A stretch of DNA of 64,000 nucleotides from Branchiostoma floridae (taxonomy: Eukaryota > Chordata > Leptocardii > Amphioxiformes > Branchiostomatidae), in assembly GCF_000003815.2 (NCBI RefSeq), contig NC_049980.1:10243449-10307448 (forward strand), written 5' to 3'. The notes beneath the pieces are model-generated. The model ran no database searches, was not told the origin of the DNA, and saw nothing but the letters and a program-made list of their open reading frames with translations. Shown in pieces: positions 23,280-40,682 of this stretch. How positions within the stretch are numbered: the stretch's first letter is position 1; the number at the start of each line of letters is the position of its first letter. The position numbers and the translations under genes are program-made.

Positions 23280-24425
23280 CAGCTATCAGGGAGAGACATT
23301 GAGATTCCTTTAGAACAATTAAACATGAGTCAATTTTTTAAATATTTTTATACATGTGTATACAATTTTGCAATGTACAGTATCCTGATTCTTAAAATTT
23401 TATAACTTAAGGTAAGGTTTTGCAAATGTAATTACATGTAATACATGTAATGTGATGATTCAGAAGTGAAATGATTATATGTGAGAAATGCCCTAATCCC
23501 TACATGTAATAAGGTTTATTGTTTTATTGGATAGACTAGCATAGCTACAAAGAGGTTTGGGTCACAGTGGATTAGATGTCATATCATGTGATATGCCTCT
23601 ACTGTCTATCTTACTGGTTTTTCAAATGTGTATTATGATGTTTCAGTTTTGACTGATGGAATTGTCATATCATATTATTTTAATAAGTAAATATATAATT
23701 TATAGCACCCTTATTACTACAACTGCACTAATGCGACTCCTGAATCATGAAGTAACAAAGAAATAATTATCAGTCTAAATTTTATGACAATAAACAAATC
23801 TTTATTCAGTGCCTTGTACCTTGTGGTTATTCTGTTAATTTAAATTGGCAATGGAACTATGCATGTGGACTTACAATCTATCATATACTTTATGTTACTA
23901 GCTTAGGGGGTAATTTTAAACACAGTATATGAATAAGCATATACACATAGTTTTTAGAATCTTGGCATTTTGCAAATGTCACAATTTGCATGCTTGGCAT
24001 TGAAAAATGACATCATAATTCATTTCTTTCTTTGGGTCAAGATTCATCAAAAGAACCCAGTTTACTCTCTGTAAGAGAACTGAATGTGAAAATCCACAAA
24101 AATCTTGTAGTAACGTTACAGTTAAATTGTTGATGAAGAGCACTTTACAAACTAACTAATTCGTTAAGTTAAGCTAAGTTATCCAACAAATACAACCATC
24201 ATAAGCACAATCATATACTCTGGTGGATACTATCTAAATTACCATTGAAAGCCAATTTCCAGTTTAATTAATTCACTAATCAAGACATACAATTATCATG
24301 TCAAGTTGATATGTTAATAGTCCTTTTGAAAGGAAACACTCGGTGTTATTACCTTGCATAATTAGGCGATGCGTCTAAGAAAGTGAAACAATCGAAAATA
24401 TGGCACAAAACAAGCTTATTCCGTA
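23280..24425. other. MFSD2 3' flank; no further gene seen
   Basis: AT-rich DNA with many stops and no exon-like frame. It may include an extended 3' UTR up to the AATAAA near 23789. Confidence 0.5.
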
Positions 24426-24441
24426 CATCTGCTTGGAGAAA
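24426..24441 (-). repeat. Solo CATCTGCTTGGAGAA motif
   Basis: Reverse-strand copy of the TCCAAGCAGA terminal motif found on hairpin elements in this window. No partner is visible. A CRE palindrome TGACGTCA follows at 24497-24504. Confidence 0.4.
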
Positions 24442-24811
24442 AGGTTATGTCGCCTAGTCTGCCAGTAAAACTAAAAGCGACAGTATCTGACCGCGATGAC
24501 GTCATGAATATTTACAGGGGATGACATCTGCCGTCTGCGTCATAAACATGAGGGATGAACCACTGAGTATCACTCAATCATGCATAGCCAAGTGCGTACT
24601 GCATTTTCCTATCTGAAACTCCTTTAAACCAAATACAATTTGACTATAACCTTACCGTTTGTGCGAAAGCATTGCTTCTGATCTGTTACAAATCTACATG
24701 TCAGTTTTCCGTAGATTATCCCCTGAAACCCTTCCCGATTTGAATATGAATGGTCCCTCATCATCAGGTGTGCATCCAGCAACACCGGTTGCGCCAGGTA
24801 AGACACGGTAG

Positions 24812-28488
<3,677 letters not shown>

Positions 28489-29260
28489 CACCTGTAGGAG
28501 CTGAACTCTGCAAGATGGATCTGCAACATCACATAATCTGCACATCAAGTAGCATCAAAGTCATGACTTGGTTCTTGTACTTGGAATGTTGAAGGCTCAA
28601 GGAGACTTACTGCTTGAAATCCATTGTCTTAGAGACATACTGATGTCACCTGCAAGAATTATCCTTCTCAACACGATTGTATGGATCCCATGTGCTCTCT
28701 AGGACCAGTTTCATGGGACATTTAGACACATCACCAAGACCACGACATCATGATGATTCTATAACAGCTGCTTTGTCTGTGGAAGTGACAAAACTATGAA
28801 GTTTCTTTTGAGCCATTATTTCCGCTACTGTCGGATTTCACTACCTTTCATAGAAAAGATGTTGAGGAACATGCATAAAACAGCAGTACAGATTGACTTT
28901 TACAAGGCTTAAAGGTTTAATTTACCAAGTAGTCCCACCAGATAGACAAAGACAATTTTCTCTGTTGTGCACTATAATTCGTTCATTTAATGCAGGCTGG
29001 GTAGCGTAGTGTTAGGCAAACTTGACTAAAAATGCTGCAGTCAGTGCATTCAGTCACAAATGATGAGTTAAACTGGGAAGCTATGATGATAAACCTAGCA
29101 TGTTTGTTAACGCTCAGTATATTTTAGTTAGAGCGGAAGTCAGCCTTGCCCACATTGGTGGATTGTCATGATCATGAGGACCTTTGAAAATTCATCACAT
29201 ATTCCCTGTAACTATTCATTATTAATGATACAATAAACACTGCCTGGTACAATTCACCCA
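28489..29260 (+). other. Probable INAFM2 3' UTR
   Basis: Stop-rich sequence after the TGA at 28486-28488, with a canonical AATAAA at 29232-29237 that may end the transcript. The transcript end is inferred from this signal only. Confidence 0.35.
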
Positions 29261-32240
29261 ATGAATCCAGACTAGTGTACACTGTACATAGAATGATAGA
29301 TTATTATTCTGGTCACAGAAATGGGTGAAATCAGTGACTATCAAATGATTGTAATTATATGTACACATATCCACAAATTAATGTGCAACTATCCCCTGTA
29401 TCAAATACAAAGTTTTTCTGCCACATATCAAATTTGGCTTTTAAGCACTTGTGGCTATCATGTCTAAGAGTTGTACAAGGAACTCTACTTTAAGTCTAGA
29501 GTTAAAACAAGAAGTTGGATTCTCTCAAATTGGTATTCTTGTATTTGTATTTGTATAGCTGTTTTACATATCATGTTGCTCTATGTATAGAAACTGTACA
29601 CTGTAGATGTCTAGTATGATATTGCATTGTTGTCAGAATTTAAGAGGACAGTCCTATGTTCCCATAGCCCCATATTCTGACTGCACTAGAGATGGGGTTA
29701 GGGTTAGGGCTGTCAAAAACAGGAGTCTAATATTAGCAAGTGCAATTGTGGTGTCATTGTTTTCAAGAGTTTTTGTACAGGTCATATGTATTAGTTCCAT
29801 TCTTTTGTACCTTTGTCCCACAGGGCCTTCTGAAACTGTCTAAGAGTTTGTGGAGAGATGTTTTATTTATGTAAAGACTTGGAAACAAGTATTTATCCTG
29901 GAATGTGATTCATGCTGTTTCATAGCTCTAAGATATATATGTAATGTGTTGGTTATAAGTCTGTTTTCATGTGTGCAGATTGATTTTAAGGCATGTGACA
30001 GAGTCACTGCAATAGTTTTATGCATGCCCAAGGCTAACTGTGCATGACAGGGAGTAGGGGGTCAGGAGAGGTTGGCAGTGTGAGGTCCTGCTCTGTAGAT
30101 TTAGAGCTTTCATGGATTAAAAGAGCAACATTGGAACAACATCGTCGGTCTATCTTGCGACAAGGTGACAGTTGGAGGGTTTTGTTATCAAACTGGGGTT
30201 CGTAGGAAGCTATAATTTGAAATATTTGTCACTTTGCGCTTTAACATTGCAATGAAAATTTACTAAATTTGTGCAGATTAATTGTATACATCAGATTGTG
30301 TTTAATTGTTATATATGAATTGCAAAATATTTGAAGCTTTGTGGAGTTGTAAAGTTTTGTAAAAAGGTTTTGGGTCATTCATATCACGTGATGTGTTAAG
30401 AACTTGGGTAAGTTGATGTACTGATAGACATTTGCAATATTCATGATTGAATATAATGTAGTTCAAATTGTTGACAGGTTCTTGTACTAAGTAACATTGT
30501 TGTAGTCTTCAATTCCAGCTCCAAGAGTATATATCACATTCTTCTCATGCCAGAGTATGCACCAATCTCAAAATATATGAAAGCTTTGAATATATTGTAC
30601 TTGTATTTTTAAATGTAATTACAGTAATTATATGATATAATGGCGTTGACTATTTTTTCATACCACAAGAGCTGAATGATCAGCAGTCAAAAAGAGCAAT
30701 AGATTAAAAATGTACCAGGTTCATGGTTTCATTTGCCAGCTAGAAGACAAAACTTAACAAAAATTTAAACACATCTCAGCAGCTGCATCTCAGGAAACTA
30801 CAGTTTGTACATGCAATTCGCTTAGCTTATGCAAACATAACGTAAAGCTTATTTTCTAACATACTCCGTCGGAATGTCTGCTATTCGAAGTGCCGGTAGA
30901 ACTGATTACTTTGCAGGTTACGCCAATATCTGACAATGGGATCCTAGATCCTATGCATGACCTTTGAATGTCACAAGCATTTTGACGCCATCCGTTCGGT
31001 AACTGAACATCCCGCAAGCTTTCTTGCAGGCTCTACGGGTCTGGCAATTTTCCTGATCCTGATGGCATATTGATGCACTGAGTTTCTTGTCACCGAACCT
31101 CGTGGAGTGCAGCGTGTTCTCGTAGCGCCAACAAAATAGGTTAGAGTAACCGCACTTCTGCAGATGCCATTTTCAGCACCAAGGACAGGTCTGGACGACT
31201 AGTCCGGTTTAGTCAAAGTGATAGAAGACATTCTGCAGCGTGAGTGTTTCACCGCATGCATGAGAATGCGATTTCGTCAGTGCACATATGATAGCAAGCA
31301 GGGCACAGTGAAGCGATATATCGGAGTTTCGTGATCTACTGTCAGTTGGATCATTTTCAAAATGTGTTTACGCCGCTGAAACGTCTCACTGAGCCAGCTC
31401 AGAGATTCTGCAGGCACACCGATATGTTTTTCAATATAGGGCTAGATCCTCCCGTTATGTGCGAGGTATGAACTCTATCTTCCGGCTAGTTTGGCGGGCA
31501 TCGTTGACAAACTGCCGAGGTCTCGAGCTCGTTGCAATTTTTCATCCTAACGTTAATTGATCAAATCAGGTACATTCCGCATGGTGGCGTTTTTGTCATT
31601 CCCGACGTGATCTCCACCAGGTCTTTGATGAATATTACACACATCAACCCCCCTTGACAAAAATGAGACACACGAAAACAACTGAATAATTGACGAAACT
31701 TTTGTTTATCCTACTTTATTCTGTAAAGCTGTGCTTACACTGTGCATTTTAGAAGTAGAAATGGTCCAGCTATCGCAGTAGTATAGAGCTAACTCTTAAT
31801 AACATAACTGTAGTTTTTGTGGCTCTCGAGGAGGATACAACACCAGAAGTGAGTGCTAACTTCGTACGTAGACATTTGTTGTCTCAACAGACGTTGTCTA
31901 GAAAAATTATTAGTCATGATATTTGTTACAAATAGACACGGCAAACATCTGAGTAAAACGTATTGAAAAAAACATAGAATTCGTCTGATATTACCCTAAA
32001 TAAATTCTTATCAAATGATGGCTTTAGAGATGATTTTATTACACTTACTCTGAACAGTATAGATGAACGTAAGCTACTAGTATCTGGGAATCCGAGTGGC
32101 CTAAGTATAAACTTTTGTCGTTTATGATATTCTTCTTAACAAGTGTCAAGTGATCTGATATCACTATTCTCCCACGCAGAGGGTCCACTGTTCTAGGGCA
32201 TACACAGGGCAAACAGGAAATTCTACAACAGCCCTTAACC
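29261..32240. other. No gene seen
   Basis: AT-rich DNA. It contains a short telomere-like GGGTTAGGGTTAGGG (about 29696-29710) and a poly-C run (32239-32252). The GC-richer part around 30960-31560 has no open frame. No exon is supported. Confidence 0.4.
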
Positions 32241-32775
32241 CCCCCCCCCCCCTTGACCCGCACAATAGATATCATCAGTGAGATTCAGTGTTGTCTGGCA
32301 TTCAGGCTAGATGTTACCGACCATTGTGCACCATTGTAATCCGTGTACCTTCGAGGAAAATTAGCTACCACAGCGAACGTGATACGGAAACTAATCCTAC
32401 GTCAATGCTATACAGTGAGATCCTAGCTTCTATCTTTTCAGCCTCTAGATATATAACTTCAGAAAGTTCAACTAATCCCCAACACCACCACCAGGTATAT
32501 CAAAATAATGCGGCGCCATTCTTCAGTTATTTTGCATGTTACATTGGCCTGTTACTGTATAGAGCATGTGCAACTAAACAGTTTTGCTAAATATTCGTCA
32601 GAGATAAGATCAACAAATTGGAAGCACAGAAATACGTAACGTTAAATTTCAAATCAATTGGATACAAAATGAGCTCGTTCAGCAGAATATATATGTTGCA
32701 ATTTTGACAAATCAAATCAAATGAAAATATAAAAGAGTTGCTCGAGTGCACATAAACGTATTACATAGTATCCCT

Positions 32776-35700
32776 TCAATCTGCTTTCTTAGCCCCCCTT
32801 CTGTTGATGCCGTCTCCATTGCGTACCCCGTTGTTTTCATGGACCTTCCCATCAACAGCTTTCGCGCCGTTCTGGTACACGTTCTTGTTCTTATCCATGT
32901 CCTTCTGGTCTTTGGAGGAAGACCTCTTCTTGACGTAGGACTGCATGTAAAAGTTGGAGAAAAGGGCTACCAGGGACAACATGTAGAAGCCTAGGAAGTA
33001 CTGCAGCCACAGGATGTAACCACACTTGTAGTAGATGGCTCTATAGGTGTGGAAGATCACGATGAAGAATTGCAGCTGAGGGAAGAAGAAATCTTCATTT
33101 TAGTAGCTTTAATTATCACATTTGCTTTGGGACAGACGAGGGCAATGTAGCACTGCACTCAAGTTAGTAACTTATTTTGACAGTGCCACAGAAGACAGAA
33201 GTCAGGTACCCATGTTTACACCTGGGTGAAGTGAGGAAGGTGCCTTTCCCAAGAGCACAACGTCGGGGGCACGGCGAGTATCGAACTCGGGACCTCTGGT
33301 TCCGAACCCATCACTCTACCAGTTACGCCACATACGACGCCACTTTGCAGTACTTCAACTCAGTAGTGTCGACTGGCTGTGTGGCTAGGTAAGCGGACAC
33401 GACAACTAAAGGTCCGGGGTTCGAATCCTGGCTAGACGTTGTGTCGTTGGGTCCTCACTCCACCCAGATGTAAAAATGGTTACCTGACTTCCGACGGTTC
33501 GGAAGAAGATGGAAGGAGAGGGATGTGCTCCACCTTCCAATACTGCAACCAATACAAACAGCCCTATGACCCTATAAAGGCAATACCTTTTTTTCACCCA
33601 ACTTTTATCTCACTGATGCATGTTGCTGTGTATGTATGTATGTATGTGAACGGAACCTGTAATATATACTGAATAGCAGTTGAACAGAGCTACAAATCCA
33701 TGTAAGCACAATGTGAACTTTTGCCTCGGACGATACATCCGACCCGTTTTCTGTGTGTTTGCAAGTTTGATAGGGTATTAAATGATGATGTTCAATTTAG
33801 ATTGTTTGAAACCTACGACTTGAATATCAGCCTTGTAGGCTGTCGAACTATAGCTCTTCTGAACCACTGAAATGTTTTTACTATCATGATGTACCAACGT
33901 ACCAGTTGGAGTTTGGTGATGTATCTCTTCCACCACAGGTATGGTCTGAGGGCCGGGATGGCGGACAGGCAGTAGTACGTGTACATGATGACGTGCACGA
34001 ACGAGTTAGCCAGCGGACCGAAGAACGCTGAAAGTAGACAAGGCATGTCACTATTGTGCACTGGCGTAAATAGTGGGAGATTTCTACTCTCCAAGCTGAG
34101 GTTGGGTGGGGGTAATATCGTGACTTTCTTATCATATGTCCCATTTTCGACGGAGACAAAACGGGAAACATGAAAACAATCTTCCTCACCAACTCTGCTT
34201 TGAGATTCCGTTCTTTTTGTCATAGCATTGGCCGCTTGTCGGCAATGAAGATAGTTGGTCTCTGTGTGGTCTACTAGTCTATCTTCGTTTAGGCCATCTA
34301 AGTAAAGTGTGATTGGGGGTTATTACGACATGATATCAAATTGAATGATTCAGCCTTTACGACCATAGTAGATATTGTCATAAGTTGAGTTCTAGATCTG
34401 TATCTACAAAAGTAAAACACACATTTTAAACGATAATCTTGTTTTCATTGCGGTTTATCTGCGTCGGGCTGTGACATTTGTCGTATTTCTAAAGATATGT
34501 AAAATAACACTTTAACATTACCTAGAAACACTTATCTCTTCAGAATGACCAAGGGGTTTACAAAGGTTATATAAACTCCTTGGAACGCCATATAGTCCGA
34601 GTCGCCCTACCTTGTCCGGTCGCTCCCCAGTTCAGCACCACCCACCAGATGTTGAACATGGAGACGTGGTGGTACACGTGCAGGAACGTGATCTGGTGGT
34701 TATTCTTCCTCAGGATGAAGAACAACTAGTCCAACAGACAGGGGAGATGACAATGGTTTGGGCAGGTGGACAGATACATAGCTATCTAGTACATGTACAT
34801 AAAGATTTGTGTACTGAAGGGTTGGTCTACTCTATTAGTATCTTTTTCAATCGCTGTTTCACGATCTGTACTGAGGGGTGGTCTATCGGTATATGTATAT
34901 TTTTCAATCGCTGTTTGTCTATTTTTGCGTTTATTCTGTGACGGACAAATCAATTCGCCTTGTACAAAAGTATTACCCCTAGGCCTAGTAGAAGTAGACG
35001 CAAAGCTGCCCCGTGCGAGCAGTACTCAAAGCTGTCTTCGCAGACACACTACAGTATATTGACAGTACTACAAAGCGAACAAGTCGGTCGATTTTACAGC
35101 AATTAATATCAAACGTGTAGTCATACTTTTAAATCTGTTCCACTCCAATGATCACAAAAGGAACACTCCAGACGTTCTGAATGTTTCATGAGGACTATTA
35201 GGATATCTGGTATCCGTCAGAACAATACATTGCAATGTTTTATGTTCATTCGACCTTTTTGTCAGGTTGGAACGCTTGCGAAGATACACCTCACGTTGTT
35301 ACAAAGGAGTAGATATTATTTGAAAATATTTGTATCCACACCGAGTTTGCAAGACCTTCGTATAATGTATGAGGTTGCTGTCATTGATTAGCGTGGGTCT
35401 TTTATTTGGATTTCAAAATACATCCATTCGATCAAAATAAAAGAGGGCTCGAATGTATGTCTTACCGTGTCAAGAAACTCGATTGCCTTTGAGAAGTAGT
35501 ACCACCAGAGGACGTTGGCCATCTGTAAAGATGTCAAGGACGATTAATACAGTGAAGAAGTTATTACTAAACAAAGAAATTATGTATATGTCGAGTTCCC
35601 GTTGCTTTTATGACTTTTTCTTTTTGCCTCCCTGTGTTTACAATTTTTTCTTGTATACTAAAAGGAATTCAGCTGGCTGCTCCCTCCCAACCCTTGACTA

Positions 35701-36787
35701 AGCCACCAAACAAAACTCTGTTGTAGTCTGAGATAAACAATAGATAGCGTAGATAACTGAGCTAGTCACGTGGGCCAGTGACCTACCCTGATGTCCTCGG
35801 GGTCCTCAGGCCTCTTCAGTGCGCATGTCCAGTTGTATCCCATGTTCAGGGCACTCAACAGAATCTGCAGAAACGCAAACAATAACACAACCTTACACGC
35901 TTCACGAATACCTCGAGATTGAATCTTCCAAGAATCTGCATAAAAATGTTATGAGTGTAAACAACGACCTTTTGTATCACAAAAATTAAGTGTGTGTAAC
36001 AGAAAACTGTATGTGACGATGGTCAGCCCTAACAGTGATTCTTAATCAAGCAGATCCTATGGTAGCATAAGATAGTATCAAAATCTACCGGAGGAGTGAA
36101 GCCGGTCTAGGAGCGTCCGGTAGCCTAACACCCTTCTAGGCCGGCTTCACTCCTCTGAAGCGAGTCCCACCTCTTTGAACATCCAGAGAGACAGCGCGGT
36201 GATGAAGATGTTATAGAGGATCATGACTGTCCGGAGACTGAAGGCCTGTCTGTTGCGCATCACCTTCGGTCCCAGCCACACCATGAGGCAGTACAGCACG
36301 GTCAGGTACACATTGGGCCATGGGGAGGCCAGCATGAACCAGTCTCTGGTCCTGGGATCTGTAGAACACAGTGATGTACATAATGTATGTTTCGCCTTTC
36401 ATTAGGTTCCGCTGCAGTATCGTAATAAGCTGCTAGGAGGCCCAAAATCTAACTCGAGGTCCCATCAAGACTTACACAAATACCAACTATCAATACAATC
36501 TTTTTAGCCATGCATTAGTTCTGCTGTATATTCACATACATACATACGCACTCACAAATGCTACCCAAAACGTAACCCTAGCGAAGGTAAATAATATGTC
36601 GATGCCTTGCCTTGAGTCTTTGCACATCGACCGAAACCAAAACGGTACAGTATAACCCAATACAAGATGAGACCTAGTACCGGAAGTGACAATTTCCCCG
36701 TAAAGTTACTTTGTCGTTTGTTACGTTACCTCGCAGTTTCCATGCTTCGTCCAAGAAGTCCTTGACAGTCTCAGTAGCCGTGGCCAT
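32776..36787 (-). CDS. ELOVL4: ELOVL4-like very-long-chain fatty acid elongase, complete
   Basis: Seven exons in coding order: 36787-36730, 36358-36171, 35864-35787, 35522-35466, 34725-34611, 34027-33903 and 33075-32776. All have GT-AG borders and matching phases, giving 306 residues (human ELOVL4 has 314). Family signatures are [15 protein letters not shown] and [11 protein letters not shown] near the N terminus, and [18 protein letters not shown]. Next come the HVYHH histidine box, [15 protein letters not shown], and [12 protein letters not shown]. These elongases condense malonyl-CoA with long-chain acyl-CoA in the ER membrane. The C-terminal tail is Lys/Ser/Asn-rich and ends KKAD, a KKxx ER-retrieval signal. 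The closest sub-family by eye is ELOVL4; ELOVL7/1 is the alternative. Confidence 0.93.
33181..33340 (-). repeat. tRNA-derived SINE, minus orientation
   Basis: Read on the minus strand it starts TGGCGTAACTGGTAGAGTG (A-box like) and has CCCGAGTTCGATACTCG (B-box like). It then runs into CACCCAGGTGTAAACATGGG and ACCTGACTTC. The same tail follows the head of the neighbouring copy at 33362, so both belong to one SINE group. Confidence 0.7.
33362..33545 (+). repeat. tRNA-derived SINE, plus orientation
   Basis: The head TGGCTGTGTGGCTAGGTAAG and the B-box GGGTTCGAATCCTGG resemble a tRNA. The body has CACCCAGATGTAAAAATGG and ACCTGACTTCCGACGG. It faces the copy at 33181-33340, so two SINEs with different tRNA heads form an inverted pair in the last ELOVL4 intron. 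Confidence 0.7.
34085..34103 (+). repeat. Solo MITE end (CTCTCCAAGCTGAGGTT)
   Basis: A one-base variant of the CTCTCCAAGCAGAGGTT terminus, inside the ELOVL4 intron at 34028-34610. No inverted partner is seen. Confidence 0.45.
36048..36160. mobile_element. Truncated hairpin MITE next to an ELOVL4 splice donor
   Basis: It starts AAGCAGATCCTATGGTAGCA and TAAGATAGTA, like the complete copy at 43077-43257. It contains the inverted arms GGAGGAGTGAAGCCGG and CCGGCTTCACTCCTC. The right TIR is missing. It stops about ten bases from the splice donor of ELOVL4 exon 2 (exon edge 36171). Confidence 0.65.
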
Positions 36788-39700
36788 CTCTCTCTATGGC
36801 AGGTGGTGCAGTGTTGTCACAAGGTCGAGGAAAAAGAGCAACTTTACTGAAGTTGCGCTTCTATCTGTAATGATACAAATTACCAAGATTGTATCAAACG
36901 ATAAGTTAAAGTAGGTGTAGACAAAAGTGCATTGATACATCGACGGCAGTACAATCGCAAACAACACGTTTTTAGAACTTATCGGTGCGCAGGACAATAG
37001 CGTGCATAACTCACCCGGGGTTTGTTTGCCAACTGATTGCCATATGATTTGGGTTTTATCGCCTGGTTGATTCTGGGTTGTGTGCTGGTATGTCAGGGTC
37101 AAAGAAACCACAGGTCCTATGTATACATGATAGGGTATACATGCAAAGTAATGTGTCTGGTCTTAACAAATATTCCCAGGCGTTTACGCCTCATATTGGC
37201 AACAATGACTTGGTACATTTAGGCTGTGTTAACGCCATATCATGCGCTTGCTTAACCAAGGTCCAAGGGATTGATGCTAACGTTACATGTAACGTTACTG
37301 CATGTTAGCAACAGTGACACGTACACACGCCATATGTCTCCAAAGTCACTATTGGAAATCGAGCGGTAACGCCATATCCAGTACTGCAGTCCACTACGAT
37401 AGGTACCTAGGTCACTGTCACTATACAACCAGACTCTTTGACTAGCAATTTCATAAATTCTTAAATAGTTGCCCTCATGACAAAACTCTTTAAAAGGTTT
37501 AGCGCTAAAACATGGAATTGGACTCCGACCTTTGAGTCTGTCCAAGTGAAGTAATGAAGGCACGTGAAAACTACTTCAGCACATCAGCAATTTTTGTACC
37601 TGTTCAAACACAGTAAGTTACTACGTTGCAATACCGTAACATCCAATGGGAAAATATACAATGGCCTTTAACCATATGTCATGGAAACGACCTCTCATTG
37701 GAACAAGGTGCTTTGCCAGCTACAGGAGACTCACTGAACTTTGTTCTTTACTCCTCCACGTGATGAACTTTCCATGACGATCTCGTGCTGGGGATCTTTG
37801 CTCTCTTGACGTAACATCGACCGATCTACTTTCCTTTTTAGGCACACTGTTCCCTTGGGAACTTGTTTGCACGGAAAACATTACTTGTGTGTTTTACCTG
37901 ATATCAGGTGATCGCCACGAGTGCGGTCGGGCTGCAGCATCTCGGGTGATACGGAATACACCGTGTTGTATTCTATATATATATATACCGTCCTTGGTTC
38001 TATTGAAGTCGATTTCTTGCGTCTGACCTCCGTACGGATTATAAGGCCTAAAAAGCCCCTCTCCCCAATTTCGTAGAGCCTGCTATTCAGGGCAGGAAGA
38101 TGCAGTTCTAATGACATGAGTGACCTCGTTTCACCACAATGTGCGTTTTAACCATTTTGCTGACAGACCTGGGACATATGCTAAGGAAAAACCACTGCCG
38201 ACAGATACATACAATGGTTCCCATAGGCAGTATCACACTGATCTCAACTAGCTCCTCCGTAAAGACTAGACTCTGGCTCAATCTGGAATTGTAAGATTGT
38301 AACGCTAGAAATACCATCATCTATCGTTTGAAGTTCGCGCCTGACTTTCCCTGTGTGCCGACTGGTTGATCTACATGGCGTGATATGGGCGCCATAAATA
38401 GTCGCACACACACATATTAACGATTGTGAACGTTTCCCGGCACAAGTGGCTTAGCGTAACCAATTAAGGCAAACAAGGGCATAGCCGGGATCGTTTCAAA
38501 ACGTCGGAACGGCAAGTACAACATGGGGGCCAACATGGAAATGACTAAATACAGGGACTTTGATGGGTCCTGGGCGTGATTGTCACAGAATGGAATTGGG
38601 TCATGGGACACAACTTTTCGCTGTAGGGGAAATGAAAAATTGCTCTTCTACTGTCAGAAATTGAAAGACAATTAGCATACTCACCGAACTGGAATATTGA
38701 GAATGCGAGGTGAGAATTAATGTGCCATGTGGTAACGTTACTGGTACAACGATTTGTGGCATTCTGCCCAAGTCACACCCACACAAAAACACCAAAATCA
38801 CGACAAATACACTTTGAACACACATGATCAATGCTTACCATCATGTAATGCAGTTAACGTTAGATTTGTTAATTTTTGGCCAAACCAATCTAAATTCTTT
38901 GCTGTCGGATTTTTCTGGAAATCATATGCAGAATATTGAGTATTTGGGATTTGATTCATATCCTAAATGGTACAAAAAATGCACAGATATGTCCAAAAGG
39001 TCTTCTTTGACGACCATCTGCCACTCCTGTCACTTTGGCCCAACTTTGATTAAATTAATCGTTCTTCAACAACGGTTTCGCATTTTTAAACGTTGAGCAG
39101 CAGCTGTCATCTACCGCATGATCCCATTCACACCTAAATTATACCAACGGAATTTTGCAGTGACAGTCTCAATAGGTTTCCTTTGTTGATAATCCCGTAT
39201 GTCACCCATGTTACATTTATGTGGTTAGCTAGAGTGCTAAATCCACCCACAATCTATCAACATGCCTCGATCCTTTCACTTTATCCAACGTGTAATTGCC
39301 ACTGACGTTTCTACATATTGTGATGTTACCAAATTTCGTATTCCTGTTCCGATTTCGTTCACTGTTTAACTAGGAATTTAGGGTTATGGCAGATACAGTA
39401 TTGACGTTACAGTAATAACCTCTGTCTGCAGTCACTAAGTGGAGTAGGGTAATGGCATGTCTGACAGCCGACCGAATAAACCCTGCAGGTGAATGTCATC
39501 AAACCGCCAGCTTGGAATTGTAACATCTAACATGTTACAAAGCATGTAACAAGGAGGCTGCCACATGCGTTGTGTTGCTATGTTCTCGAGACCAAAGGTG
39601 AACATGACTCTTCGTGCAAAGGTATGCTACCCGCCAATGACCCCGGGCGAACATGCTGTTGGTATGGCACGCCTACCTATGCCGAAGACATGACTACCCA

Positions 39701-40682
39701 TTCCACCGTGTATGAAATCAGTTCACACACACACCTGTCAGTCTAACCTTGGATAGTAACTATACCAACATAACCACACGTTATATCAATGTCCTACCTC
39801 AAAGGGCGGTCCGTTTTCTGCCAGGCCGGCCGGTGTCTCGGCGTTGCTACCCCCGAACCCACCCACACGAATGTTAATGTTAGGTGTGGTGTGACAAAGT
39901 CAATTTGCTTGAGCACAGGCCTACTGAAAACGTACCGGCGCGCGCGACCTTTGGCCTCTAATTCGTGGTCCAATAGCACGGCAGAGGCCGCGATCAGTGG
40001 TCGTACGATCTCTCCGGGGAGACATGTACCGAACTTTTGGCCCACATTCGGAGACAAAAGAATCACGAGGCGTAAGAAATCCGTCTGAAATTATCGCAGC
40101 AAAATTGGACTTGACTGATATTGGGAACCCTTTGCACGAGACACCGAAAGTATATGATGTTCTGGTGAATTTTGAATTAATATTACTTTAGATATCGCTG
40201 ATATTATACTATCAGTAAGATAGGTTTCAGTGTTTCTGTATGACTTCCTTTATTACGTGGAAAGGGCGTTATATCCGTCTTTCCAATAACCCGCCCACCC
40301 AATCGTTAATACCCCCTGGAGGCAGCCATGGGGCAGGTATAGATAGAATTTAGGGGTCACGTGGTATTCTCACAGTACCTGAGGATATAGATGGAGCCGG
40401 TTTATTTACACGCATTTGGAAGCGTTTTGTAGATTTTTTTCCCGCTCGTTGAGGTTTTCCTACGTTGGCTTTTAATAGCAACGTAAATGATTTCTAAAAA
40501 CGCCTTGGAACACGTAATTCTATCAACCAAACCAGTCGGGCATCAACTGCTGGTCCAATTGAAACCTACGTGTACATCACATAACCTTTAACTTCTTAAA
40601 GTCTCTGTCGAAAAGTTATTCGAGTGATTAATCTTCTTCCGCTTAGCCACTGGTTTCAATGTTTTGTTAGTTTGTCTATTTC
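36788..40682. other. ELOVL4 upstream region; no gene seen
   Basis: Contains a solo arm of the ATACGGAATACACCGTGTTG element (about 37935-37985) with a TA microsatellite. A GC-rich interval at 39820-40080 has open frames on both strands but no family resemblance. No exon could be supported. Confidence 0.4.
37935..37990 (+). repeat. Solo arm of ATACGGAATACACCGTGTTG element
   Basis: GGGTGATACGGAATACACCG followed by TGTTGTATTCTATAT is the same arm that forms the palindromic element at 55800-55920. A more diverged arm occurs at 52310-52345. Only one arm is present here. Confidence 0.55.

Noticed and set aside
29696-29710. Telomere-like GGGTTAGGGTTAGGG
   Set aside because: Only two to three units, expected by chance or as a minor scar. 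It is not an array and has no flanking subtelomeric features.
33362-33440. Possible tRNA gene
   Set aside because: A- and B-box-like sequences exist, but the acceptor and anticodon stems do not pair well and a SINE body follows directly.
39794-40088. Overlapping open frames in a GC-richer stretch
   Set aside because: Two frames on opposite strands, neither like a known family and neither with a consistent start plus donor. It may be a CpG-rich remnant.
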